A DNA stretch of 64,000 nt from Brevibacillus dissolubilis (lineage in GTDB: Bacteria; Bacillota; Bacilli; Brevibacillales; Brevibacillaceae). Shown piece by piece: positions 9,701 to 19,700 of this stretch (position 1 is the first letter of the stretch; each line of letters starts with the position of its first letter). The position numbers and the translations under genes are program-made. The stretch spans positions 124,001 to 188,000 of the forward strand of contig NZ_VCNA01000010.1 of NCBI RefSeq assembly GCF_006170445.1. The letters run 5' to 3'. Below the pieces are notes generated by a model. That model had not been told where the DNA came from. It ran no database searches and saw nothing but the letters and a program-made list of their open reading frames with translations.

Positions 9701-12007
9701 GCTGGAAATCCTACCTTCTTCGAATTTTTGGATCAAGTTCGTGCGGTTACGCTTGCTGGGACTGCCCATCAAAATTATCCGTTTTCGTTGCTGGTTGACC
9801 GTCTGCAAGTAGAGCGTTCCATCCATGATCATCCTATTTTTCAGACGATGTTTGTTTTCCTGAAGAGTCATTTGCTTCATGACCTCAGATTCATAACGAA
9901 ACCAAGCGGAGAAGCGGAATTCACCCAGTTTGGCGGACTCATGGTTACGCCTCGTTTTATCGAACAAAGATCACAGCAATTCAATCTGATGCTGGAAGTA
10001 GTAGAGGGTGAGGATTCGATTATAGCAAGTTTTAAATATAATCCGGAACTCTATCAGTATGAAACGATAAATCGCATGGCTCAACAGTATCTCACGCTAC
10101 TGGAGTGTGTATTGGAGAATCCAGAAGAAAGGATTGAACTCCTAACGTTATTGCCAAGCGATGAGAAACAAAAAGTATTGGTGGATTGGAATCAAACTCA
10201 ATCAGAATACCCTCGCGAAAAGAGCATCCACCAGTATATCGAGGAACAGGTGGAGGCAAAGCCGAATGCCATAGCGCTCACAGATGGAACAGAGATGCTG
10301 ACCTATGCAGAATTAAACGAAAGAGCGAATATAGTTGCCCAGCATATAAGGCAAGCGGGAGCAGGCATTGGTACAAAAATCGGTATTTGCATGGAGCGTA
10401 CCGCTACTTTAATAGTAGGAATGCTTGGAATACTAAAAGCCGGTGCTACTTATGTTCCTCTCGATCCTGCTTATCCGAGTGATCGACTTTCGTATATTAT
10501 GCAGGATGCACAAGCTTCCTTACTGATCACGCAAAAAACAATGAACAACCAGTTCCATGTGGAGAACAGCCTCTATCTGGATGAGATGGATTGGTCACAA
10601 TCTTCTTGTGTGAATGGTACCAATCCTTGTGTCGATGCAGAACAACCAGCCTACTTCATCTACACATCTGGTTCGACAGGCAAACCAAAAGGGGTACCCA
10701 TCAGGCATCGCAGTGTGGGGGCTTTGATGAACTGGAGCAAACATATTTATTCGGATTCAGATATGAACGGAGTGTTGGCTTCTACCTCGATTTGTTTCGA
10801 TCTCTCGGTCTTTGAAATTTTTGTAACACTGATGCGAGGTGGGAAAATCATTCTCGTAGAGCATGCATTACAACTGGTGCATTTATCGCAAGCATCAGAA
10901 GTTACTTTGATCAATACCGTTCCGTCCATCATGACCGAGCTGCTGCGTACCGAAAAGCTTCCTGATTCTGTTCGGATTGTCAATCTGGCCGGGGAACCTG
11001 TACCTCCTAAACTCGTTCAGGAATTATCGAAAATTGCATCTGTGGAGAAAATATGGAACTTATATGGCCCCTCAGAAGATACGACCTATTCAAGCTTCGC
11101 GCTAATCGATCAGAGTGGAAAAGAACCGATCACAATTGGCCGTCCGATTCATAATACGACCTTCTATGTATTGGATCAGCACATGCAGCCTGTACCGATT
11201 GGCATTCCTGGGGAGCTGTATATCGGTGGAGATGGATTAACAGCAGGATATGTAAACCTGGATCATTTGACGAAGGAAAAGTTTGTTCCCAATCCATTTA
11301 CATCCGAGCAGACAACCCTGTATAAGACGGGCGACTTGGTTCGTTATCTGGCAGATGGGAACCTCGAATATCTAGGTCGCATGGATTTCCAAGTAAAAAT
11401 GAATGGACAAAGGATCGAGCTGCAAGAGATTGAAGTGATCGTGAACAGCCATGAGAGTGTAGAAAAAGCATTGGTCACTGTACATGTGGATGAAAAGGGA
11501 TATCAACACTTGGTTGCCTATGTGACTGGTAAGTCTGAGATTGATGCGGCTGAAATAACGATGTTTGCAAGAGAAAAATTGCCGCCTTACATGATCCCAT
11601 CCATCTGGATTCCACTCGAATCGTTTCCTTTAACACCGAACGGAAAGATTGACCGTAAAGCACTGCCTGCCCCAACGGAAAATTCGCTGAGGATGGTTGA
11701 GGAATATTGTGCGCCTGTGAACGAAGTGGAAGAGTCGTTGGTAGCGATCTGGAGAGAAATACTTGGGGTCGAAAAAATCGGAACGAAGAATCAGTTCTTA
11801 CATCTCGGTGGGAATTCTTTGCAGGCGGTCCGGGTTCTTACACGGGTAAGGGGGAAATGGGGAGTCGACCTGCGTCTGATCGATTTCTTCTCGAATCCGA
11901 CTATCGCGTTTTTAGCTGAAAAAATCATAAATAACGCTGATCATGCAAAACCCTCAAGTCCGCTTCCGGCCATTGCCCGACGCAACCGCGAGAAATATCG
12001 TGTGTAA
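6773..12007 (+). CDS. Loading NRPS: FAAL-ACP-C-A-PCP, predicted to activate a fatty acid and alanine
   Basis: 1744 residues. An N-terminal fatty acyl-AMP ligase (about 1-570; YTSGSTGTPKG near 168, LRTGDVGF near 416) adenylates a fatty acid and loads it on the following carrier domain (GVDSL, attachment Ser615). A condensation domain follows (about 680-1120) with HHIITD at 810-815; the usual Gly after the Asp is Leu. An adenylation domain (about 1140-1640) and a PCP (GGNSL, Ser1682) complete the module. By hand alignment to GrsA the A-domain pocket reads D-L-F-N-N-A-L-T-Y-K, a code I associate with alanine. There is no epimerase. The start ATG has GGAGGAG 5 nt upstream. This protein begins the assembly line and makes the product N-acylated. 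Domain calls are firm; Ala is a prediction, and the acyl chain length cannot be read. Confidence 0.93.
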   Translation: MQIMKSSSTLVEVLQSYAKLQPDKRAFTFLENNFSKETSLTYHELDQYACAIATRLKEAGMMPGMRALLLFNPGLDFIKAFIGCLYAGVIAVPAYPIKANRHVSQLQSIMEDAQPQVILTTDKVYEKTVSRQNEFLNERLWITVDKIDPAGTEQDHPYTVDGEMIAFLQYTSGSTGTPKGVMVTHHNLMHNERTIQRAFKQDSNSVIFGWLPLYHDMGLIGNILQPLYSGATCVFMSPMDFIQNPFLWLKGISDYKATTSGGPNFAYELCVDKITDEQLKQLDVSSWKIAFNGAEPIRANTLQAFAKKFSVCGFQESAFFPCYGLAESTLFVTGGPSDPLFGSNKGENNRVSCGRTMGQDLIKIVNPDTLVECRSGEVGEIWISGPSVTKGYWQKSKETHKTFHAYTADTNEGPFLRTGDVGFIEVGELYVTGRIKDLIIIRGRNYYPHDIEHTVEKSHNAFQPSACAAFSVGSESGEKVVIVQEIKREARKDVDVEELARITREAVGLAHELHVSDIVFVYPGGIPKTTSGKVQRFLCRDLYLANNLKVIDPEHRVTQMDQPADSENSSSHNPVEDEEKKKILDYLVHVTSTILKTPITPKEYGHTFVSLGVDSLAAIELKNRIDQETHYIVSEVDLLKENSIEQLAETILKSGGFKSDAHVQQGAADNGKEYGKDMLHPLSYGQKSMWVMQHLKEADTAYNVHYAMNIHSELNIEALGKSIALLFKRHPILTSTFEEVQSEPMQRFGGNERQALQFHIRDASQWSEQELQQELERFIHTPFDLLNDPLCYIHLFERTSSEYVLLFVFHHIITDLWSISVLMSELRDYYEEFSNGKIPAVTLPNMQYSDFCKWQAEMLQGEEGDRLWSYWSKQLEGPLPVLKLPQDHLTDDNLVAKTSVVSIELQPALAQKLKAFAASKDVTTYMFLLSLYKILLFRYTGTDDMIVGSPTASRSQREFQDTVGYFVNPIALRTRIAGNPTFFEFLDQVRAVTLAGTAHQNYPFSLLVDRLQVERSIHDHPIFQTMFVFLKSHLLHDLRFITKPSGEAEFTQFGGLMVTPRFIEQRSQQFNLMLEVVEGEDSIIASFKYNPELYQYETINRMAQQYLTLLECVLENPEERIELLTLLPSDEKQKVLVDWNQTQSEYPREKSIHQYIEEQVEAKPNAIALTDGTEMLTYAELNERANIVAQHIRQAGAGIGTKIGICMERTATLIVGMLGILKAGATYVPLDPAYPSDRLSYIMQDAQASLLITQKTMNNQFHVENSLYLDEMDWSQSSCVNGTNPCVDAEQPAYFIYTSGSTGKPKGVPIRHRSVGALMNWSKHIYSDSDMNGVLASTSICFDLSVFEIFVTLMRGGKIILVEHALQLVHLSQASEVTLINTVPSIMTELLRTEKLPDSVRIVNLAGEPVPPKLVQELSKIASVEKIWNLYGPSEDTTYSSFALIDQSGKEPITIGRPIHNTTFYVLDQHMQPVPIGIPGELYIGGDGLTAGYVNLDHLTKEKFVPNPFTSEQTTLYKTGDLVRYLADGNLEYLGRMDFQVKMNGQRIELQEIEVIVNSHESVEKALVTVHVDEKGYQHLVAYVTGKSEIDAAEITMFAREKLPPYMIPSIWIPLESFPLTPNGKIDRKALPAPTENSLRMVEEYCAPVNEVEESLVAIWREILGVEKIGTKNQFLHLGGNSLQAVRVLTRVRGKWGVDLRLIDFFSNPTIAFLAEKIINNADHAKPSSPLPAIARRNREKYRV

Positions 12008-12061
12008 TCGGATCAAGAGTGAGATGTAGCCATGATCAGAAACAGATGAAGGGGATGAAGT

Positions 12062-15000
12062 ATGAGTTATTTCCAAAATGATCAGATGGAATGTGACACA
12101 GCCGTACAGTCTCAACAAGAAACCTACATCTTTCCTGCATCGTTTGCTCAGCAAAGCTTATGGTATCGATATAAGATGGAGGCTGACTCGGCGAGATACA
12201 ATATCATGAAAGCGATGAAAATGACAGGAAGCCTTGATGTTTCGGCCCTGCATAGAAGTATTCATGAGGTGATTCGCCGTCACGAGACGCTAAGAACCAC
12301 GTTTTCCGAGCAAAATGATGTTCCCATCCAAGTCATCTCCTCTGCCTTCCATCTAGAAATACCGATCATTCCTTTTACTGACTTTGATCATGAAGAAGAG
12401 CGAGAAAAAAAAGCACATGAATGGATGGAACAACAGGCTCAAATTCCATTTAATCTGGAGACAGGGCCATTAATACGCTTTCACCTTTTAAAGCTGGGCG
12501 GGCAAGAACATATCTTGTGCCTAACCATGCACCATATCATTTCGGATGGATGGTCCATCGGGATCTTAATTAAAGAAATCTCAGCGATTTATCAGGCTAT
12601 TTACAGGAATGAGCCATCACCATTGCAGGAGCTTGCCATTCAATATGCAGATTTTTCGGAATGGCAGAGAGAGCTGTTAGAAGGTGATGCTATCCAATCA
12701 CAAATCGACTATTGGAAACAAAAATTGTCTGGTGAGCTTCCCGTATTGCAGCTGCCTACGGATTTTACCCGTCCGCCTGTACCGAGTGGAGCAGGTGTTG
12801 CTGTAACATTTTTGATTCCAAAGTCGATTCAGAACCATCTTTCCTCTTTGTGCCAGCAAGAAGGGGTTACTTTATCTATGCTGATGCTTGCCATCTTTAA
12901 GGTGATCCTGTATCGGTATTCGGGACAAACGGACCTGATTGTTGGAACTCCGGTTGCCAATCGAAATGATCATGAGATAGAGGAGTTAATCGGTTATTTT
13001 ATCAATACACTGGCGATTCGAACAGATTTGTCTAACAATCTGACATTCCGTGACTTGCTGCAGCAGATCAAACAGACAACCTTAGAAGCCTATTCCAATC
13101 AGAGTGTCCCTTTCGAAAAAATAGTAGACGAGATCAATCCTATACGAAATCCGAGCTACATGCCTGTTTTTCAGGTGATGTTTATCCTTCAGAATGCACC
13201 GCTCCATCCATTCGAGCTGCCAAATCTCTCCGTCACATCCATTCACGTGGATAATGGGACATCCAAATTTGATTTGACTCTCTCCTTTACCGAAACATCA
13301 GAGGGACTGGAAGGGCAATTGGTATATCGGACCGACCTGTTTGAGCGGGATACCATTGAAGAAATGCTGGAGCAATACCAGCAGGTGATCCAATCGGTCT
13401 GCAATGGAGGACAAGCTCAACGGATTGCAGATATTCCACTTCGTTCTGCTGGATACCAAGACGTTGTTCAGACAGATGCTCCTTCCAAATGGGAGGCTCA
13501 TTCAACGATTCATTCTGTTTTTGAGGAGCAGGCTCTACGAGTTCCTGACCATATTGCGATCAAGACAAAGGATTCCACTCTGTCTTACCACGAGCTAAAT
13601 CAAGCAGCGAATCATGTCGCCGGCTATCTTCTTGAACAGGTGCCGGCACAGGAGCAAAGAATCTTTTTGTTATTCGATAATAGTTCCGCCATGATTATTG
13701 GTACGTTAGGTGCGTTAAAAGCAGGAAAAACGTATGTACCTCTAGACCCCACCTACCCGATTGAGCGTCTTTCCTACATCGTGCAGGAATGTGGAGCTTC
13801 CACCATCGTAACGAGCAGACCGTTTTTGGCTCTTGCCCAACAGCTGCAAGGGGATGAGCGGATCATCACGATTGATGACATGGACTTCTCTATCTCAACA
13901 GCTAATGTACATGTTAGCGTACAGCCTGATGCGGAAGCCTATATTCTCTTTACCTCTGGATCAACGGGGAAACCAAAAGGCATTATGCAAAGCCATAAAA
14001 ATGTGATGAAGCATATGGAAACGTATTCTGCAAATCTCGGAATCCAACACGAAGACCGCGTAACTCTGATTCCGTCCTACAGTGTTGATGCAGGGATTAT
14101 GGATATCTATGCTGCTTTGTTAAATGGGGCAACCTTATTTCCTTTTGATACCAAAGAAGAGATCGATCGCATCGAAGACTTTTTGTACGAGAACAAGATT
14201 ACGATTTACCATTCGACACCTACGGTTTATCGCTACCTGTTGAACAAGTTGTCCGATAAGAGTCTGCTTTCGACCATACGATACGTTGTGTTGGGTGGAG
14301 AAGAGGTGTTCGAGCGGGATGCTGTTTTATATAAGGAGTATTTCTCAGACCAATGTATCCTGGTAAATGGATATGGACCTAGTGAATGCACGGTCGCTAT
14401 GCAGTTTATGTGTAATAAATCTACCAAGGTTCGGAAGGGGACATTCCCAGTCGGAAAACCGGTGAAAGACATTGAGATCCTGTTATTGGATGAAAACAAC
14501 CAGAGAGCCGGCGTTTCTGGTGAAATTGCAATCAGGGGGTCCCACAATGCTCTTGGGTATTGGAATCAGCCGGAGTTAACCAAACAAGTATTTATCCCGT
14601 GTCCCGAGGATCCGAGTAAGACGATTTACAAGACGGGAGATATGGGACGGAGAACGCCTGATGACCATTACGTTTTTATGGGCCGAAAAGACTCCCAAGT
14701 CAAAATTCGTGGATTTCGGATTGAGCTTGGCGAAATTGAAGAAGCGATAGTAACTCACCCCGAGATTAGGGAAACAGTGGTACTCGCTAAGGGAGAAAGA
14801 GGGGAACAGCACTTGGTTGCCTACCTCGTATCCAGCGAGGGACGAAAGCTGGCATCAAGCGAACTCCGTGACTTTTTACGCGATAAACTACCAATTTTTA
14901 TGATTCCTTCCTATTTTGTGTTTATGGATTCGATCCCATTGACACCTACCGGCAAGATTAACCGGTTGGCCTTACCTGATCAACAGCATGACGAGAGCGT

Positions 15001-15343
15001 TGAGCTTGTGATGCCGAGAGATGAGGTGGAGGAAAAGATGGCGGAAATATGGGCCAGCCTGTTTGGATGCGAACGGGTCAGTATCCGCCACAATTTCTTT
15101 GATTTAGGTGGACATTCATTAATAGCTACCCAATTGGTATCGCGAATCCGTAACGAATTTCATATTCAGATGCATGTTCACAGCTTATTTAAGTATCCGA
15201 CCATTGAAGAGTTATGCTCGCAATTGAAAAAAATAAAGGAAAGCCAAGAAGAAGAACATTCTTTTGCAGATCTGCTGGATCAAATTGAACAACTGTCAGC
15301 TGAAGAAATACGCAAGAGACTGGACGAAGAAGGGGTGCTATGA
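12062..15343 (+). CDS. NRPS module C-A-PCP with unfamiliar A-domain code
   Basis: 1093 residues, one elongation module. The condensation domain (about 20-450) has HHIISDG from residue 157 and looks of the LCL type. The adenylation domain (about 465-975) has FTSGSTGKPKG and GYGPSE. The PCP has GGHSL with attachment Ser1019. The specificity positions read by hand are D-A-M-H-V-G-G-V-A-K. Asp235 and Lys517 equivalents are present, so an alpha-amino acid is expected, but the rest matches no code I know. The sequence around A4 (SVDAGIMDIYAALLNGA) also departs from the usual FDxSxWE pattern. The C-terminal 50 residues are acidic and helical, a possible docking region. Its stop overlaps the next start (ATGATG), implying translational coupling. 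It adds the second residue of the peptide. Confidence 0.92.
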   Translation: MSYFQNDQMECDTAVQSQQETYIFPASFAQQSLWYRYKMEADSARYNIMKAMKMTGSLDVSALHRSIHEVIRRHETLRTTFSEQNDVPIQVISSAFHLEIPIIPFTDFDHEEEREKKAHEWMEQQAQIPFNLETGPLIRFHLLKLGGQEHILCLTMHHIISDGWSIGILIKEISAIYQAIYRNEPSPLQELAIQYADFSEWQRELLEGDAIQSQIDYWKQKLSGELPVLQLPTDFTRPPVPSGAGVAVTFLIPKSIQNHLSSLCQQEGVTLSMLMLAIFKVILYRYSGQTDLIVGTPVANRNDHEIEELIGYFINTLAIRTDLSNNLTFRDLLQQIKQTTLEAYSNQSVPFEKIVDEINPIRNPSYMPVFQVMFILQNAPLHPFELPNLSVTSIHVDNGTSKFDLTLSFTETSEGLEGQLVYRTDLFERDTIEEMLEQYQQVIQSVCNGGQAQRIADIPLRSAGYQDVVQTDAPSKWEAHSTIHSVFEEQALRVPDHIAIKTKDSTLSYHELNQAANHVAGYLLEQVPAQEQRIFLLFDNSSAMIIGTLGALKAGKTYVPLDPTYPIERLSYIVQECGASTIVTSRPFLALAQQLQGDERIITIDDMDFSISTANVHVSVQPDAEAYILFTSGSTGKPKGIMQSHKNVMKHMETYSANLGIQHEDRVTLIPSYSVDAGIMDIYAALLNGATLFPFDTKEEIDRIEDFLYENKITIYHSTPTVYRYLLNKLSDKSLLSTIRYVVLGGEEVFERDAVLYKEYFSDQCILVNGYGPSECTVAMQFMCNKSTKVRKGTFPVGKPVKDIEILLLDENNQRAGVSGEIAIRGSHNALGYWNQPELTKQVFIPCPEDPSKTIYKTGDMGRRTPDDHYVFMGRKDSQVKIRGFRIELGEIEEAIVTHPEIRETVVLAKGERGEQHLVAYLVSSEGRKLASSELRDFLRDKLPIFMIPSYFVFMDSIPLTPTGKINRLALPDQQHDESVELVMPRDEVEEKMAEIWASLFGCERVSIRHNFFDLGGHSLIATQLVSRIRNEFHIQMHVHSLFKYPTIEELCSQLKKIKESQEEEHSFADLLDQIEQLSAEEIRKRLDEEGVL

Positions 15344-16758
15344 TGAAAAATTTAGTTGACCGCATCGAGGCACTTTCTGATGAACAATTACAGCTGTTGA
15401 CGTTAGTACGCGCCCAAAAATCTATGCGTAATAGAGGGTTGGATTCCATTCCTGTGCAAGGGGAGCGGACAAGCTTCCCTCTTTCCTTTGCGCAACAGCG
15501 CATGTGGTTTCTTCATCAATTTATTTCTGACAAAACGGTTTATAACATCTCTGCTGCTTTATCAATAAAAGGTGAGCTAAACATTGGATTACTGGAAGCA
15601 GCATGGAAAAAATTGATTGCCCGTCATGAGATATTGCGAACGACCTTTCACGTAACGTCAGGACAAATGTATCAAACCGTTGCAGCCGAGATCGATTTTG
15701 CTTTACAGGTGGAAGAGTTACAGATCGAGGATGAAGAAGAGTTGATCCAACGAGTCAATCATGAGTTGAAAGTGACGTTTGATTTGGAACGAGGGCCGCT
15801 TATTTGGGTGAAGCTGTTCCAGCTGGGCCGGCAAGAGTACGTATTACTCGTAGTTGTTCATCATATTATCGCGGATGGATGGTCGATGGGGGTCCTCATC
15901 CGGGAATTATCCGAATTGTATCAGGAAAATCAGTTCCATCAGCAAGGCAACCTGCCCCCATTACGTTATCAATATGGTGATTTTGCTGCCTGGCAAAGGT
16001 CGAGCGGAAAAGAAGAAGAGTCTTTCTTGCTGCAAGCAGAATACTGGAAGCGTCAATTAAGAGATCTCCAAACAGTCCTAGAGCTTCCGACCGATCACCC
16101 ACGCACAAATGAGCAAACCTATAATGGTGACCGCTATCAATTTGAAATCCCACACCATGTTACAAGTAAGTTGGAGCAGATTAGTAAGGAAGAACATGTA
16201 TCTTTGTTTGATGTATGGTTTACGTTATTTCATATTCTCTTGTATCGCTATTCAGGTCAGACGGACATGATGATTGGGATTCCTATCGCCAATCGTAACA
16301 AGCTAGAAATAGAGGGCTTGGCTGGATGCTTCGTAAATACACTGCCGATCCGGACAAAATTGGACGAAGGTGTTTCCTTTCGCAGTCTGCTTAAGCAGAT
16401 ACATACGTGTGTGAACCAGGCGTATATCAATCAGGATTATCCGTATGAACAGATGGTGCAACAGTTGAATCTGGACAAGCATGCAGAGAAAAGCTCTGTA
16501 TTCCAAGTTATGTTTTCATATCAGAATATGCCGATGCCAAAATTAAATATGACAGGGTTGGAGATCGACTATCTTGATATCACGAATGGTACATCGAAGT
16601 TCGATATGACTTTGTTCGTAATCCCAGCCGATGGCAGTTTCACGCTATCCATTGAATATAATCGAGATTTGTTTGAAAAAGATACAATCATTCGAATGGC
16701 CAGCCACTTCAAAAATCTTATTGATTATATAACTAGTCACATAGAAGTAGGTGTTTAG
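15340..16758 (+). CDS. Stand-alone NRPS condensation domain
   Basis: 472 residues comprising only a condensation domain, with FAQQRMWFLHQF near the start, HHIIADG from residue 174 and the usual C-terminal motifs. It overlaps the preceding gene by 4 nt and is followed directly by a gene that begins with an adenylation domain, so the two together form one C-A-PCP-E module carried on two polypeptides. The protein ends within the usual C-A linker. It should join the dipeptidyl intermediate to serine held on the next protein. The split could be natural or the result of a frameshift, as discussed in the findings. The first about 25 residues are charged and helical and could dock to the upstream PCP. 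Confidence 0.9.
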   Translation: MMKNLVDRIEALSDEQLQLLTLVRAQKSMRNRGLDSIPVQGERTSFPLSFAQQRMWFLHQFISDKTVYNISAALSIKGELNIGLLEAAWKKLIARHEILRTTFHVTSGQMYQTVAAEIDFALQVEELQIEDEEELIQRVNHELKVTFDLERGPLIWVKLFQLGRQEYVLLVVVHHIIADGWSMGVLIRELSELYQENQFHQQGNLPPLRYQYGDFAAWQRSSGKEEESFLLQAEYWKRQLRDLQTVLELPTDHPRTNEQTYNGDRYQFEIPHHVTSKLEQISKEEHVSLFDVWFTLFHILLYRYSGQTDMMIGIPIANRNKLEIEGLAGCFVNTLPIRTKLDEGVSFRSLLKQIHTCVNQAYINQDYPYEQMVQQLNLDKHAEKSSVFQVMFSYQNMPMPKLNMTGLEIDYLDITNGTSKFDMTLFVIPADGSFTLSIEYNRDLFEKDTIIRMASHFKNLIDYITSHIEVGV

Positions 16759-16762
16759 TGAA

Positions 16763-19700
16763 ATGAACAATCAAATGAACAGTTCGATGTCTGTTTTTGA
16801 GAAAAATCCGTTAGATCAAGCCATTGATCGAATGCCTCTTCTATCCCCGAGCGAAAGAAAGCGAATCTGTGAGGATTGGAACGATACCGGTAAGCATTAT
16901 GAACGAAACGTATGTCTGCACCAATTATTTGAAAGACAGGCCTACCTGACTCCAGATCAAATTGCGGTCGAATTTGAACAACAAGCATTGACTTATCAAC
17001 AATTACACGAACGGGTTACCCATCTTGCCTGCCTTTTGCAAGAGAGAGGGGTCGGCCCAGATCAACTCGTTGGCGTCTGCATGGAACGGTCATTGGAGAT
17101 GGTCATCGGAATCTATGCCATCCTCAAAGCAGGGGGAGCCTACGTTCCGTTTGATCCGGATTACCCGCAAGAGCGGCTCAAATTCATGTTAGAAGATTCT
17201 GAGGTTTCCGTGATGTTGGGGAATAAAGAATGTATGGCTTCCCTCCCATTTATGAGTAAGGACGCCATTCTTCTTGACCAAATCAATTGGGAAGAAGCTG
17301 AGAGAGAGCAGAGTCCTACAGCAAAAGCGGTATCGCCCAAGAACCTGGCTTATATGATCTATACGTCCGGTTCTACAGGAAGGCCGAAAGGGGTTCTGGT
17401 AACGCATGAAGCGATCTGCAACCGAATTTTTTGGATGCAGGATGCGTTTCCCTTAACAGCAGAAGATCACGTCCTGCAAAAAACGCCTTTCAGCTTTGAT
17501 GTATCGGTGTGGGAATTTTTCTGGCCGTTGATGTGTGGGGCCAAACTGGTGATCGCGAAGCCAGAGGGGCATAAGGATTCGAGATATCTGGTTGAGATTA
17601 TGGAAGAAAAGCGAATTTCTGTGCTGCATTTCGTTCCTACCATGCTTCGGGCATTTTTGGAAGAAAAAACATTGGGCTCGATCCCGTCCCTGCGCCATGT
17701 TTTCTGTAGTGGGGAGGCGCTTCCTAGTGAGCTGAAAGATAAATTTTTTGAGAAATTCGATACACGGATTCAATTGCACAACTTATACGGTCCAACAGAG
17801 GCAGCCGTAGATGTAACCTCGTGGACCTGCCTGAACACCCATAACCATCAACGGGTTCCGATCGGATATCCGATAGCCAATATTTCGTTATACGTATTGG
17901 ATAAACATTTGCAGCCAGTTCCCATCGGTGTAACGGGAGAGCTGCATATTGGCGGAATCGGGCTTGCAAGAGGCTATCATAAACGACCGGAGTTGACCCG
18001 TGAAAAGTTCATTCCCGATCCTTTTCAAGCAGATTCCCGCTTATATAAGACGGGTGATTTAGCACGTTACCTGCCAGATGGTTCTATTGATTATATTGGA
18101 CGAATTGATCATCAGGTGAAGTTACGGGGAAATCGTATCGAGCTGGGGGAAATTGAGGCGATTTTACATAGTCACCCTTCCATCCGTCAAGCGGTTGCCC
18201 TCGTGAAGACAGATAAAAACGGAAGTGAAAAATTGGTCGTGTATGCAGTCATGTATGACGATCCATGTTCCGAGCAAGAGCTGAAACAGTTCCTCAAGCA
18301 GCACCTGCCTCTATTTATGATACCTTCCAAAATCATGACTGTAGATGAAATCCCCTTACTTCCCAATGGCAAAGTCAATCGTCATTTGCTGCCAGAGCCA
18401 CAATTTGATCTGACCAATGAGCCAATCGAATTGTCGCACTCCCCATCAACTGAAACAGAACGGAAGCTGGCCGAAATATGGTCCCAGGTTTTGAATGTGG
18501 AGAAGATCGGGGTTCATCAGGACTTTTTTGATCTGGGAGGAGATTCGATTCTGAGCCTGCAGGTAGTGGCCCGGGCGAATGAGGCGGGGCTGCATCTGAC
18601 CTTGAAACAAATATTCGACCTAAAAACGATTCATGAACTGGCCAAGCAGATTGAATCTCATTTGGCATCGGGGACGGAATCCGTTATTGATCAAGGAGAA
18701 GTGGAAGGGTTGGTACCCCTTACACCTATTCAAAGATTTTTCTTCGATCAATCACTCGTTAACGTCAATCATTGGAATCAAGCTGTCATGCTGCAAATCA
18801 ATCAGGAAGTCAAAGAAGAGCATGTCCATCAGGCTCTGAATGAAATCATTTTGCATCATGATGCTCTGCGTATGCGTTTTTGGCCACAAGAGAATCAGTG
18901 GGTGCAACGTAATCTATCTTATCAAGAACATCAGGATGGCACTTCTTTCTTTCATTCGTATGATCTTTCCGCGAAAAGCCGATCGGAAGCCGAAACCTTC
19001 ATGGACAACATCACAAAGGAATTGCAAAGCTCACTGGACCTAACAAAGGGACCGCTGTTGCAAGCGGCTTACTTCCAATGTGCGCCCCCTCAAAAAAGCC
19101 GTCTTCTCTTAATCATCCACCATTTGGTCATCGATGGTGTTTCATGGCGAATCTTGTTTCATGATCTGGAAAAATGGTTGCGTGCCTTCGAGAACGGCGA
19201 GAGGGCACATGTAGAGAATAAAACAACTTCATTCAAAACATATGCGGAAAGCCTGCTCCATTTTGCTCAAACAGACGATTGTTCAAGGGATTTATCCTAT
19301 TGGGTGACTCAGGCCAATGGAGAAGCGCAAGCGTTGCCAACCGACTTAAACGGAGAGATGACGGAGTCCTCAAAAGTAACGGTCAGCAGACTTCTTTCTA
19401 AAGAGGAGACGGGTAAACTGTTGGTGGCTCGCTCGGGCAAGCAACATGTACAAGTCATCGATCTATTGATGGCGGCTTTGGTATCGTCATTAGAAATCTT
19501 GACGAAGGGTGCAGCGGTCCGCATAGATTTGGAAGGCCATGGCAGGGAACCGTTTGTACCAGAGATGGATCTATCAAGGACGCTTGGTTGGTTTACAAGT
19601 ATTTTTCCGATGTATGTCGAACGTACAGCGAAATCCGATCTTCAATCCTTGATTGCAATGATCAAAGAGAAGAGAGAAAACATGCCTCATGGTGGGATGA

